From positions 1 through 31,049 of the IMG/VR virus record IMGVR_UViG_3300006802_000065: 31,049 nt of DNA; one strand, 5' to 3'. This stretch comes from a virus. A program made the position numbers and the translations under genes. Each line of letters begins with the position of its first letter. Within the stretch, counting starts at the first letter, position 1. The notes below the pieces were generated by a model. The model was not told where the DNA came from and ran no database searches. It saw only the letters and a program-made list of their open reading frames with translations. This document shows, in pieces, positions 13,844-22,846 of this stretch.

Positions 13844-15048
13844 TGGCACAGTTCATCTGCAAGCCCCACAAGATCCAGCGCGCCTTTCTGTGCGACCCAT
13901 CAAGGGTGCGCCTGTTTGTGGGTGGCATTGGCTCAGGCAAGACATGGGCAGGCGCTGTGGAGCTGGTACGCCAGCCACCAGGCACCAGGGTCATGGTGGT
14001 GGCGCCCACTTATCGAGTGCTCAAAGATGCCACACTGCCAGCCTTCATGGAGTCTGCCAGGCCCTTAGTCAGAAGCCACAGGCGCGCTGATCTCGTCACG
14101 CACTTGATCAATGGCACTGAGATCTTGTGGCGCACTGCCACTGAGCCAGATCGCTTGCGTGGTCCAAACCTTGGCGCCATCTGGATTGATGAAGCTGCCA
14201 TGATCAAGACACCTGAGGCCTTCGAGATCTTGGTGGGGCGCTTGCGCTTGAAGCCTGGTAAAATATGGATGACCAGCACACCCAAAGGGTTTAATTGGCT
14301 TTACCAGCTGAGCAAAGATCAAGGCACAGCCACACACTTTGCATCGACGAAAGACAACACAGCCCTGCCTGATGACTTCTATGAATTTGTAAGTGGCCGG
14401 TACACCACCGAGCTTGCACAGCAGGAGCTTGAAGGCCAGTTCATTGACATGGCTGGTGGGCTCTTCAAGCGTGATTGGCTGCCTGTCTTCACTGGCTCGC
14501 TGCCAGATGCTCACAAGGGCCTGAGGTATCGCTTTTGGGATCTCGCTGTGTCTACCAAGGCCAGCGCAGACTTCACAGCCACTGCCAGGGTTACAGTGAC
14601 TGATGATGCCAGGGTCTTCATTGATGGGCTGTGGCAGGGTAGAGCCAGCTGGCCTGAAGTGAAGAAGCGCATTATTGACACAGCCAGATCTGAGCCAGAC
14701 ACTGAAGTGGGCATTGAGACCATTGCAGGCTTTGAGATTGCCCATGCTGAGCTTTTGCAGGCGCCTGAGCTTGCCCATGTGGCAATGCGCTCTATAAAGC
14801 CTTCAAGGGACAAAGCCACCAGGGCTGCGCCTTTGGCTGCAAGGGCTGAGCGTGGCAAGGTCATGCTGATGGCTGGCGCGTACACAGAAGACTTGATAGG
14901 GCAGGCTGTGGCCTTTCCTGATGTCAAGCATGATGACTTGATAGACGCTGCCTCAGGGGCGCTGGCGATGACTGTGGGCTCCATTGGAGCTCGCATCAAA
15001 GTTGGCAGGTCTCGCACACAGGCTGGCAAGCGAAAAGTGGAGTGGTGA
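13843..15048 (+). CDS. terL: Terminase large subunit
   Basis: The product has 401 residues. ATPase motor: Walker A GGIGSGKT (27-34), Walker B with catalytic Glu IWIDEA (113-118) and coupling motif TSTP (144-147). Nuclease domain: Asp in FWDLAVS (233), Glu in GIETIAG (292) and the closing HDDLIDAASGAL (363-374), the RNase H-like metal triad of this family. It pumps DNA into the prohead and cuts the concatemer. A circularly permuted map would suit headful cutting. Coupled to terS by TGATG. Confidence 0.95.
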   Translation: MAQFICKPHKIQRAFLCDPSRVRLFVGGIGSGKTWAGAVELVRQPPGTRVMVVAPTYRVLKDATLPAFMESARPLVRSHRRADLVTHLINGTEILWRTATEPDRLRGPNLGAIWIDEAAMIKTPEAFEILVGRLRLKPGKIWMTSTPKGFNWLYQLSKDQGTATHFASTKDNTALPDDFYEFVSGRYTTELAQQELEGQFIDMAGGLFKRDWLPVFTGSLPDAHKGLRYRFWDLAVSTKASADFTATARVTVTDDARVFIDGLWQGRASWPEVKKRIIDTARSEPDTEVGIETIAGFEIAHAELLQAPELAHVAMRSIKPSRDKATRAAPLAARAERGKVMLMAGAYTEDLIGQAVAFPDVKHDDLIDAASGALAMTVGSIGARIKVGRSRTQAGKRKVEW

Positions 15049-15050
15049 CG

Positions 15051-16466
15051 ATGAAAGCAACTGACACACAGATCGCTGTGAGCCTGGCTGAAGATGGCTC
15101 TACAGTGGCCACATACAGAGGGCAGTCACTGACAGTGCGCCCATCAGACTGGCTGCACAGGGCTTCAAGGTCTGGCCTGCCTTTCAGCGCTGGCAGAGAG
15201 CGCCTGGAGCACACACAGGCCTTTAAGCCAGTGTATGCCAGGGGCAGATCTGGCGATGTGGGGCTCTTCTGGCGCCTGAGCACCACAGAGCCCATGGTGC
15301 GTGATGCGATACAGGGCGCTGTGTCTGCCATCGGCGCTGCCCCTTGGCGCATTGAGAAGCCCACACTGCCAAGCCATCTGGCAGGCAACCCAGCTGCACA
15401 GGCTGCGCTGGATCGCCACTATGATTATGCCAGCCTGGTGTGGTCTTCATGGACTGACACAGGGCTTGACAGGGTGTGGTCTGATTGGATCGCTGATATC
15501 CTTCAGTTCAGCATGATCTGTGGCTTCTACCTTGGCGAGATCACAGCCATTGAGCGCCAGCTGGCGATGCCACAGGGCCCTGTCAGAACCTATCTTATCC
15601 CTGAGATACCCTTGACCATCATGCCAAAGAGCGTCGATGAGTGGGTTTTTCAAGGCAATCCTGACACAGGCATGGTGGCAGTGGTCCAAGAGACCTTCGA
15701 CCAGATTGACACCTTTGGCAATGCTGGGCCTGGCTCCAAGGTGATTCAGTGGGAGAAGCTGATTCATGTGCCCTTCATGCCAGCAAGCAAAGGCGATCTT
15801 GAAGGGCGCTCCATTCTCAGGGCCTGTGCTCGCCTGATTGAGATGAAGCAGAAGGCCTTGCAGCTGTGGGCGCTGGCCACTGAAGTCAATGCCCTTGGCA
15901 TTATGACAGTCAAGCAAGACCCACAGCGCCCCTTGACCACTGAGGCTGAAGACAAGTTGGATGATGAGCTTGGCAACAGAACTGCTGAGCATGTCAGTCA
16001 CATCATCATGCCACCAGGCGACCATGAACTGCAGATCATCAGCCCTGCCAGCGCCACTCCAGATCTGGGCCCACAGATCGACGCGCTAGACAGGCAGATC
16101 GGTCATGCCCTTGGCAATGTCCACAGGCTGATGTCACTGCAAGGCACTGGCAGTTATGGAGCCAGGCAGGATGCCAGCGCTGAAGCGCGCGATGCCTATG
16201 ACTATCTGGCAGACTTGCCAGCCAGGGCAGCTGAGCGCCTGCTTCGTCGCTTCATCATTCTCAACTTCCCAATGGATGCGCGCCTTGGCATGATCTTCAC
16301 CCCCAATGTGGCACATGCTGTGGTGGAAGAGAAAGACAACGCCAAGCGCGCCAGCACCCTTGCAACGCTGAAGAATGCTGGCCTGCTGACACCCACACCT
16401 GAGATTCAAGCGCAGCTGGCCAAAGAGAATGACTTGGCCATGGGCATTGTGGATGAAGAAGGCTGA
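15051..16466 (+). CDS. Portal protein
   Basis: ATG 15051 is chosen because GGAG lies 8 bases before it; a GTG at 15042 is possible. The product has 471 residues. It has the alpha/beta layout of portals of the Mu-gp29/DUF935-like type: an N-terminal region with WRLSTTEPMVRDAIQGAV, a middle with HVPFMPASKGDLEGRSILRA and a helical clip/stem region rich in Glu. It forms the 12-mer ring at the capsid vertex, acting with terL. The position right after terL supports the call. Confidence 0.85.
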   Translation: MKATDTQIAVSLAEDGSTVATYRGQSLTVRPSDWLHRASRSGLPFSAGRERLEHTQAFKPVYARGRSGDVGLFWRLSTTEPMVRDAIQGAVSAIGAAPWRIEKPTLPSHLAGNPAAQAALDRHYDYASLVWSSWTDTGLDRVWSDWIADILQFSMICGFYLGEITAIERQLAMPQGPVRTYLIPEIPLTIMPKSVDEWVFQGNPDTGMVAVVQETFDQIDTFGNAGPGSKVIQWEKLIHVPFMPASKGDLEGRSILRACARLIEMKQKALQLWALATEVNALGIMTVKQDPQRPLTTEAEDKLDDELGNRTAEHVSHIIMPPGDHELQIISPASATPDLGPQIDALDRQIGHALGNVHRLMSLQGTGSYGARQDASAEARDAYDYLADLPARAAERLLRRFIILNFPMDARLGMIFTPNVAHAVVEEKDNAKRASTLATLKNAGLLTPTPEIQAQLAKENDLAMGIVDEEG

Positions 16467-16480
16467 AGCGCCCCTGCTTG

Positions 16481-16511
16481 ACGCAAGCGATCAGCGCCCC
16501 TAATTATAAAC
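16481..16511 (+). promoter_or_regulatory. Possible late promoter before the KTSC gene
   Basis: TTGACG, an 18-base gap and AATTAT, next to TATAAA, lie in a 72-bp gap that is clearly AT-rich against its surroundings. The next gene starts at 16539. Confidence 0.4.
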
Positions 16512-16538
16512 AGACTGACGAGTCGGTTTTGAGGCATC

Positions 16539-17474
16539 ATGGCACCATTGACAAAAGTCACTAGCAGCAATGTGGATCAAGTCGGAAGGTCTGGCGATGA
16601 TCTCAGGGTGATCTTTCGCAATGGTGGGGTGTATGACTACAAAGGCGCCGCTGAGAATTTGCGTTATATGCTCGCTGCAAGGTCCAAGGGCAAGTATCTG
16701 CACTGGCTTGTAAAGCGCTTTTACCCATATGAGAAGGTCACACAGCTGGCTCAGCTTGGTGATGGGCGCACACAGGCGCAGACCCCAGCCCCCAAAGAAG
16801 ACCGCATCAAGGGCAGCAAGCGAAACCCCAAAGGCTCAGCCTCAGGCACCAGGGGCGGCATTGAGATTGACAAGGCCACTGAGAAGGCGCTGAGAGCCAA
16901 AGTGGATGCGCTCAAAGGCAATAAACGCACTGTGGACATTGGCACCCTGAAAGCTGTCTATCGTCGCGGCGCTGGCGCATTCTCGACAAGCCACAGGCCT
17001 GGCATGTCTCGCAATCAATGGAGCATGGGCAGGGTCAATGCCTTTCTGAAGCTGCTGAAGACTGGCCAGCGAAAGAGGTCTTACACCACTGACCTTGACT
17101 TGCTGCCAAAGGATCACCCCCAAAGCACCAGGCAGGCTGAGTCAGTGAAGCCACCACAGTGGATGCGCAACGCTGCCAAGTGGGCGCTCAAAGTGCGCGC
17201 TGAAGCACCACCCAGCAAGCGCGCTGGCACGCCTGTGGGCATTGCCAGAGCCAGGGATCTTGCTGGTGGCAGGCCACTGAGCAAAGAGACGCTTGAAAGG
17301 ATGCGAGACTACATCAATCGGGCAGCTGGCACAGCAGACAAGGCGCCAGCCAGAGACGAGCAAGGCCATGTGCCAAAGGCCAAGCAAGCCCTTGGCCTGT
17401 GGGGTGGCAGACGTGGCAAGCGAGTGGCCAGGTGGGCTGCACAGCAGCTGCGCAAGATGGAGGCAGACAAGTGA
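16539..17474 (+). CDS. KTSC-domain protein with basic C-terminal phage module
   Basis: The product has 311 residues. Residues about 1-65 match the KTSC domain pattern (SSNVDQVG, LRVIFRNGGVYDYKG, SKGKYLHW, YPYEK). The middle (about 105-175) has the segment KAVYRRGAGAFSTSH...MSRNQWSMGRVN, seen in phage structural-block proteins of unknown role. The C-terminus (about 205-311) is the recurrent phage module with GTPVGIARARDLAGG, LSKETLERM and LGLWGGRRGKRVARW. Very basic overall. It may bind DNA or RNA, or act in head assembly between portal and protease. The functional assignment is open. It overlaps the next gene in GTGA. Confidence 0.7.
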   Translation: MAPLTKVTSSNVDQVGRSGDDLRVIFRNGGVYDYKGAAENLRYMLAARSKGKYLHWLVKRFYPYEKVTQLAQLGDGRTQAQTPAPKEDRIKGSKRNPKGSASGTRGGIEIDKATEKALRAKVDALKGNKRTVDIGTLKAVYRRGAGAFSTSHRPGMSRNQWSMGRVNAFLKLLKTGQRKRSYTTDLDLLPKDHPQSTRQAESVKPPQWMRNAAKWALKVRAEAPPSKRAGTPVGIARARDLAGGRPLSKETLERMRDYINRAAGTADKAPARDEQGHVPKAKQALGLWGGRRGKRVARWAAQQLRKMEADK

Positions 17475-18580
17475 GACAGGGATTGGTGTTGACACTCAAT
17501 GGCCTGCCACCAAAGCCAAAAGACCCAGCTGACCGCCTGGTCAAGTGGGTGGTGATCGCTCAGGCCCCTGGCTTTGTCTATCAGGGGCGCCACTTTGATG
17601 TGGATGGCAGCTGGATTGAAGACAGGGTGGCCGAGTATCGCAAGCTGGCCAAAGGCGACTATACAGCGCCCATGCTCAGGGAGCATGACAGAGATGGTGA
17701 GCGCCATGGTGATGTGCTGGCGCTCAGGCGCCACAGCATTGATGGTGTTGACAGTCTCATCGCTGCTGTGGCCTTTGCAGATCCTGAGGCAGAAGACAAG
17801 CTGAAGCGCGGACAGATCAAGTATGTCTCGCCAAGCTTTGGCCCCATTGAAGATGACAGGGGCAATACATATGACTTTGCATTGCGCGAGGTCTCACTTG
17901 TGGCAGCGCCACATCAGAAGCACTTAAAGCCTGGTGACACACATGTGCTAGGCACAGAGGGAGAAGTTATGCCTGAGCATTACGATGACAAGGAGAAGGC
18001 TGAGCTTGCTGATGAAGCAAAGCCTGAAGAAGACCGCCTGAGCCAGCTTGAAGCTGTGGTGGGCAAGCTGGCTGGCCAGATGGCTGAGATGATGGAGCTG
18101 AAGTCTTTGATGGAAGCTGCCATGATGGAGGCTGAGGCTGGCGAGGATGAAGACAAAGAAGACGCGCCAGCGCCTGAGATGTCTGAAGAGATCGCCACCC
18201 TGAGGGCTGAGCGTGACCAGCTGCAAGCTGAGCGAGACAAAGCCATCTTCACCCAGATTCAGCCCCAAAGCCTGATCTGGACTGCTGAGCTTGCTGAAGT
18301 GGTCTTCAACGTCTGGCGCGCTGATAAAGATCGTGTTGGCGCCATCCTGGCTGAAGCCACCCCAAAGGACACTGAGCCAGCGCAGCGCAAGCTTGAGCCA
18401 GCCCCCATGAATCCATGGGCAGTGCGCCTGTCTGAGGCCAGCGCCCCCATCGTCGATGAAGACCCCACACTGAGTGATGCTGATCTCAATGCCAAGGCTG
18501 TGCAGATGGCTGAGGGTGATCAGATCAAGGCGAACGCCATTTACAAAGAACTGAAGAAGGCTGCGCTGGCGCGCGCCTGA
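17471..18580 (+). CDS. Prohead protease fused to scaffold
   Basis: The start chosen is GTG 17471, 7 bases after a perfect GGAGG and overlapping the previous stop. The product has 369 residues. Residues about 1-150 resemble Mu-I-type prohead serine proteases, with a His in LREHD (about 72), YVSPSF (Ser about 120-122) and the closing EVSLVAAPHQK. Residues about 165-250 are a charged coiled coil (EEDRLSQLEAVVGKLAGQMA) with an acidic stretch typical of scaffolds. The protease would cut scaffold and capsid tails during head maturation. The catalytic residues are placed by pattern, not proved. Confidence 0.75.
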   Translation: MRQGLVLTLNGLPPKPKDPADRLVKWVVIAQAPGFVYQGRHFDVDGSWIEDRVAEYRKLAKGDYTAPMLREHDRDGERHGDVLALRRHSIDGVDSLIAAVAFADPEAEDKLKRGQIKYVSPSFGPIEDDRGNTYDFALREVSLVAAPHQKHLKPGDTHVLGTEGEVMPEHYDDKEKAELADEAKPEEDRLSQLEAVVGKLAGQMAEMMELKSLMEAAMMEAEAGEDEDKEDAPAPEMSEEIATLRAERDQLQAERDKAIFTQIQPQSLIWTAELAEVVFNVWRADKDRVGAILAEATPKDTEPAQRKLEPAPMNPWAVRLSEASAPIVDEDPTLSDADLNAKAVQMAEGDQIKANAIYKELKKAALARA

Positions 18581-18591
18581 GGAGACTGAAG

Positions 18592-18975
18592 ATGTCTGAT
18601 CAGAACACGATTCTTGGCAAGGCTGGCGCCAGCGCGCTTGCTGCCTATTCCATTGTGGTGAACAACGCTGGTGTGCTTGACACAGCTTCAGTCGCCACTG
18701 ATCAAGCCTTTGGCGTGGTGCTGAATTCGCCAGACAGTGGCGCTGAAGCCCTGGTGGCTGTTGAAGGCTTCAGCCTTGTTGACTTTGGTGGTGTGGTGCA
18801 ACCCTATGCTGACATCACCACCAATGGCAGTGGCCAGGCTGTGGCAGCGACTGCTGCCGATTTGATCATTGGCTTCTATGCGCCTGAGCCTGTGGATGGC
18901 GCTGTGTCTGCCACTGCCAGTGGCGACCGTGCCCGTGTTTACCTTCACAGCTACAAAGGCAACGTGAAAGCCTGA
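18592..18975 (+). CDS. Head decoration protein
   Basis: The product has 127 residues, after GGAG. It is a small beta-rich, Ala/Gly/Val-rich protein with the layout of DUF2190/decoration proteins (AFGVVLNSPDSGAEALVAVE, later DRARVYLHSYKG). It sits between protease-scaffold and the capsid gene, the usual place. It probably trimerises on the capsid surface and stabilises it. Both Arg codons are CGT, as expected for a highly expressed protein in this genome. Confidence 0.75.
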   Translation: MSDQNTILGKAGASALAAYSIVVNNAGVLDTASVATDQAFGVVLNSPDSGAEALVAVEGFSLVDFGGVVQPYADITTNGSGQAVAATAADLIIGFYAPEPVDGAVSATASGDRARVYLHSYKGNVKA

Positions 18976-18990
18976 TAGGAGATATGACCC

Positions 18991-20076
18991 ATGGCAACGC
19001 CTTCATACATTGTCACTGATGTTGACATCAATCGAGTCAGTGAGTCTTTTGTCCAATCGAACATGGACAAATTCGCCATCAGCACCATGCCTAAAGCTCT
19101 TTGCTTGGACAAAGAGACAGGGCGCAGCAACACCACCAGTTATGATCTGGCTGCGCTGTCTAATGCCCTGATGGAAGGCACCAATCTGCGCGATTGGTCC
19201 CCTGGCATCGACCCACCCAGCGCTGGCACCTTGCTTGAAAGCGCTGTCGAGTTCACTGTGCGTATCCGCTCTACGCTGGATCTGCCCCGCCCCCTGCGAC
19301 GCGGCCAGACCTTTGAACATCGCTTTGCTGATCTGGAGCGCAACATTGTGCCCATCCAGCTGAGCAAGATCTATCAGGCCCATGACGCTGACATCGCAGC
19401 TGCGATGGTCAACAGCAGCCTGTTTCAGGAGCAATCCTTCACCACCAGCATTGGCAGTGGCCTTGATAACCCTGCTGACTATGCGCAGCAGAACCCTGTG
19501 GGTGACATTGAAGCTCGCCTGGTGGGCTTGCGCCCATACAGCAACTTCGCTGGCTTGGAGCTCCGCTGCTACATGTCTGGCAAGGTCGCTGCCACCCTGG
19601 CTGTGCACCCTGCCTACACTGGTGGTGGCACTGGCTCAGCTGTGGCTTCAGGCCTGCCCCGCGCAGACTTCATCAGCCGCTTCAGCAGCTTGCATGGTTG
19701 TAAGACCTATGTCTTTGACAACCTGATCAACAGCGCTGCCCTTGGCCAGTCTGCCAGCATTGTTGAGACCTTCAACCAGACCAACAGCACTGCTGTGCTC
19801 TTCTTTGGCCTGTTTGATACGCGCGCTGGCTCTTTCGATCTGCGCAGCCAGGAAGCCAGTGATGCGCCTGATGGCGCGCTGGTGTGGGCCTGCTCGCAAG
19901 ATCCCAACGTCGTTGAGTACACTGATGGGCGCAAGATGGTGCAATCCTTCTGGGGTCGCGCTGGCTACACCATTTACAGCCCACGTGGCACAGGCGCTGG
20001 CATCTCGTCTGATCTTGGCTTCTTCATGAAGCAGGTCTCTGGCGCTGGCTCTGGTGGCATCTTCACCACTGCCTGA
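18991..20076 (+). CDS. Major capsid protein (HK97-fold)
   Basis: The product has 361 residues, with a strong AGGAGAT ribosome binding site before ATG 18991. Its place after protease-scaffold and decoration protein, its length, and the mixed alpha/beta sequence with long helical and beta stretches fit an HK97-fold capsid subunit. All 20 Arg codons are CGC, CGA or CGT, and none is AGA or AGG, unlike the portal or tail genes. This marks it as the most strongly translated gene. A hairpin follows at 20138-20168. No close family is named with certainty. Confidence 0.85.
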   Translation: MATPSYIVTDVDINRVSESFVQSNMDKFAISTMPKALCLDKETGRSNTTSYDLAALSNALMEGTNLRDWSPGIDPPSAGTLLESAVEFTVRIRSTLDLPRPLRRGQTFEHRFADLERNIVPIQLSKIYQAHDADIAAAMVNSSLFQEQSFTTSIGSGLDNPADYAQQNPVGDIEARLVGLRPYSNFAGLELRCYMSGKVAATLAVHPAYTGGGTGSAVASGLPRADFISRFSSLHGCKTYVFDNLINSAALGQSASIVETFNQTNSTAVLFFGLFDTRAGSFDLRSQEASDAPDGALVWACSQDPNVVEYTDGRKMVQSFWGRAGYTIYSPRGTGAGISSDLGFFMKQVSGAGSGGIFTTA

Positions 20077-20137
20077 TGATTGATGGCTTCAATGGTGGCG
20101 AGCATCCACACATGGATCAGCCACCAGGCCACATGCT

Positions 20138-20168
20138 GGCCAGCCCCTGTGCTGTATTGGGGCTGGCC
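20138..20168 (+). terminator. Strong hairpin after the capsid gene, attenuator
   Basis: GGCCAGCCCC at 20138-20147 and GGGGCTGGCC at 20159-20168 form a perfect 10-bp stem with an 11-base loop. Only a weak T tract follows (TT), so partial termination or transcript protection is more likely than full stop. It lies in the 117-bp gap between capsid and neck genes. Confidence 0.6.
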
Positions 20169-20193
20169 TTCACACATCCACAATGGTGAGACC

Positions 20194-20718
20194 ATGGCAA
20201 CAGTGGAAACCTTTGGCGTCGACGCTGATCGCATTCTGGCTGATCTGCCACAACTCGTCATTGACACAGGCGCTGGCATCTTGCTGACCACTGCAAGGGC
20301 CACAACGCTGATACAGGCTCAGGCAGCGCGCATCAACGCCATGCTTGATGGCGCCTTTGGCGCTGGCACATCAGCTGCCATTGCAGCGCTTGGCGCCACT
20401 GATTCACAGTATCTCAACGCTCAGCGCCTGGTGGTGGCTGCTGTGATTCCACAGGTGTTGCGAGCAAGCCATCACCCCACCACCATTGATGCTGACACCA
20501 GGGCCTTGCTTGAAGACTTGCAGGCTCAGCTGGCATTGCTTGAAAGCGACCCAGCCAGGGCCATTGGCAGGGTGTCTGATGACTCTAGTGTGTCCATGCC
20601 GCGTACTCGCTTTGCAGACTTGCAGCTGAGCACCACACTGGCCAGCAAGCGAGCCAGGCGCAAGTTTGATGGGCGCTCCAATTTGCTTGGTGTGGATGAA
20701 GGGGGCTTTGAGTTTTGA
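20194..20718 (+). CDS. Head-tail connector (neck) protein candidate
   Basis: The start is ATG 20194, because the frame upstream is the intergenic hairpin. The product has 174 residues and is mostly helical, with many Ala (DRILADLPQLVIDTGAGILL, later LLEDLQAQLALLES). Its place directly after the capsid gene fits the gp6-like connector/adaptor that binds the portal. The C-terminus is basic (KRARRKFDGRSN). Family not recognised; function from synteny. Confidence 0.55.
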   Translation: MATVETFGVDADRILADLPQLVIDTGAGILLTTARATTLIQAQAARINAMLDGAFGAGTSAAIAALGATDSQYLNAQRLVVAAVIPQVLRASHHPTTIDADTRALLEDLQAQLALLESDPARAIGRVSDDSSVSMPRTRFADLQLSTTLASKRARRKFDGRSNLLGVDEGGFEF

Positions 20719-21086
20719 GCATCAAGGGTCAAGAGGTCTTCAGACGCGCGCTGGCCAGCCTGCCCTTCACCATTGATCAAGAATTGATTGATGTGGTGGA
20801 TGAGGCTGTGGTGTCTGAGTTCAGGCGCCAGAGCCAGGATATCCCCTTCTATGAGGGCAAGCCCTACACAGACAAGTATGGCAAGCACGGGGGACCACTG
20901 CGCAACTCGCTGACGAGCACCACTGATCCATACCACTTTGCAGGTGTGGTGGGTGACACCATTGAGATTGGCACAGAGGTTGAGTATGCGAAATACAACA
21001 CACTGCCTGAGCCAGACCCCAGAGCCATTGAGGCAGCCATCCTGAGGCTCTTCATGGAGCGCTTGCGCAGAGGGGGTGGCACATGA
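20715..21086 (+). CDS. Neck / tail-completion protein (gp10-like candidate)
   Basis: The start is TTG 20715, overlapping the previous stop in TTGA, after GAAGGGGG. The product has 123 residues. A GPLRNSLTSTT segment and VVGDTIEIGTEVEYAKYNT fit the HK97-gp10-like family, whose members have 'LR-S' and 'IGT..YA' patterns. It would close the head or join the tail. The stop overlaps the next gene (ATGA). Confidence 0.6.
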   Translation: MSIKGQEVFRRALASLPFTIDQELIDVVDEAVVSEFRRQSQDIPFYEGKPYTDKYGKHGGPLRNSLTSTTDPYHFAGVVGDTIEIGTEVEYAKYNTLPEPDPRAIEAAILRLFMERLRRGGGT

Positions 21087-21649
21087 CCATTGACATCAAT
21101 CAAGGCCACTACACCCTGTTGAAGGCCTGCAAAGCAGTCATCAGAGACAACTTCAACACAGCCAGAGCCACTGTCAGTGGTGAAGGGGTGTCTGATTATC
21201 TGCCTGATGTGCGCCAAGATGGCGCCACACTCAATGGGCGCAACGTCTATGTAAGCCAGGGCGATAGGATACCCATACAAGCCAGCCAGTTCATCCTTCT
21301 CAGCGCGCGCAAAATTGGCGAGCCAAGGCGCACCAATGCGCTTGCAGTTGAAGATCAAGACTATGAACTGAGCGCCCTGGTGGGTGTCAAAGGCTTGACC
21401 CTGGCAAGGGCTGGCAGTGATCCAGCGCCCACCCCAGAAGACGCTGGCTGGCAAACAGCAGGCCTGCTTGAGCAGATCGCAAGCTATTGCCTCAGACGCT
21501 ATCTGTGCGCCAGCACTGCTTCAAGTGCTTACAATATTACACCCACAGGCTTTGACCCTGTGCCCTATGACAGGCGAGATCCTAGCAAGTATGCTTACAT
21601 CAGCCGATACACCATCACCATGAGAGTGCTTGATGCACGGGGGCTTTGA
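21083..21649 (+). CDS. Tail terminator / neck protein candidate
   Basis: The start is ATG 21083 (ATGA overlap). The product has 188 residues. It has mixed alpha/beta sequence with a helical start (TLLKACKAVIRDNF) and a beta end (YAYISRYTITMRVLDARGL), a common finish in tail-terminator proteins. It precedes the tail tube gene, where a terminator is expected. Family not recognised; assigned by position. Confidence 0.5.
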   Translation: MTIDINQGHYTLLKACKAVIRDNFNTARATVSGEGVSDYLPDVRQDGATLNGRNVYVSQGDRIPIQASQFILLSARKIGEPRRTNALAVEDQDYELSALVGVKGLTLARAGSDPAPTPEDAGWQTAGLLEQIASYCLRRYLCASTASSAYNITPTGFDPVPYDRRDPSKYAYISRYTITMRVLDARGL

Positions 21650-21652
21650 CGT

Positions 21653-22828
21653 ATGAGTGAGAACAAACTGATCATCCCTGCCATTGGCAAGGTGCTGGCC
21701 AAGGTCGAGACCACGCCAGGAACCAAGGTGGCGCTTGCTGATGCTGATGCTGTCTTCTTTGAAGAGATTGAATGGCAATATGCATCAGACAATATCCAGC
21801 GAGTGCCACTTGCGCCTGAGCGCCATGGCGTCAAGTCTGTGGAAGGTCCAAGGCGCATCACATGGAGTGGCTCTACAGAGATGGCGCTGCCTGATGCCTA
21901 TGACACAGCCAGCGATGTGCCACACCCTGATGTGTGGATTCAATCCTGTGGCTTTCAGCGCGAAGACTTCACAGACGCTGCCCATGAAGCCAGCTTCTAT
22001 GCGCTGGCCAGCACCAATCATAAAGCCATCAGCTTTGAGGCCTATGAATTCACAGCTGATGGCGCAGACGCTGATTTTGTGCAAGCCAGGGGTGCGCGCT
22101 GTGATTGGGAACTGTCCATGGTCGATGGTGAAAGGGTCAAGCTCACACTGAGCAATGGCCTGGCCACTGAAGCCAGCGATGAAGACGAGACCTATCAGGC
22201 CAGCGCTGGCGAGTCCAAGGCAGTCACTTACTACACAGACAAGCCCTATGTGGTGAACAGGGGCAACACATCAGCAGAGCTTGTTGACATCAGCAATGCG
22301 CTGGCGCCTGTGGTCTTTGGTGGTGGCACTCAGGGTTCGCCAGCTGGAAACTTTCAGATCATCAGCGCCACTTTCGCTGGCAACATGGAGCCAGAAGAGC
22401 AGAGGGGGCTGGGTCTTCAGCGCAACCGCCTGGCAGGCTCAGGGCCTGTCACTGGCACCATCGTCATTGAAGAAGGGCTGCTGACCAATGCCAGCGCCTT
22501 TGACCCCTATGCCCTCAGGCGCACTGGCGCAGCCCTTGAATGGCGCTGCAAGGTCACACAGAATGACATCAGTGGTAACAGCACCTTCTTTGCCACCCAT
22601 GCCTATCTTCAGATTGTGGGTGTGAACCACACTGACGCTGGCAAGCGTAGAGTGTGGGAGCTCGAAGTAGAGGTCAAATACCCTGAAGACCCATCAGACA
22701 GTGATCCAGCTGTGGGCGCCAGCCCCACCCAGACCTTTGACTATACCGATGGCACCAAGGGTCTTTATGAGAACCTGGCAGTCACCAATGTGGGTGTCTT
22801 TGGCATCTGCTTCTTCAGAACAGTGTGA
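21653..22828 (+). CDS. Major tail tube protein
   Basis: The product has 391 residues. It begins with the tail-tube style KLIIPAIGKVLAKVETTPGTKV and has repeated beta stretches with paired motifs (FGGGTQGSPAGNFQIISATF; TGTIVIEEGLLTNASAFDPY). Position directly before the chaperone pair and tape measure is standard for the tube protein. It polymerises around the tape measure. It is larger than simple tubes (about 200-250), so an added surface domain is likely. Confidence 0.75.
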   Translation: MSENKLIIPAIGKVLAKVETTPGTKVALADADAVFFEEIEWQYASDNIQRVPLAPERHGVKSVEGPRRITWSGSTEMALPDAYDTASDVPHPDVWIQSCGFQREDFTDAAHEASFYALASTNHKAISFEAYEFTADGADADFVQARGARCDWELSMVDGERVKLTLSNGLATEASDEDETYQASAGESKAVTYYTDKPYVVNRGNTSAELVDISNALAPVVFGGGTQGSPAGNFQIISATFAGNMEPEEQRGLGLQRNRLAGSGPVTGTIVIEEGLLTNASAFDPYALRRTGAALEWRCKVTQNDISGNSTFFATHAYLQIVGVNHTDAGKRRVWELEVEVKYPEDPSDSDPAVGASPTQTFDYTDGTKGLYENLAVTNVGVFGICFFRTV

Positions 22829-22846
22829 ACCTGAGAGATTGAATCA

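Noticed and set aside
16504-16528. Terminator hairpin GACT-GACG-AGTC followed by GGTTTT after the portal gene
   Set aside because: The stem is only 4 bp, too weak to support termination.
20080-20193. N-terminal extension of the neck gene
   Set aside because: The added residues are Trp/His/Met-rich and coded by the hairpin region. The ATG at 20194 gives a normal start.
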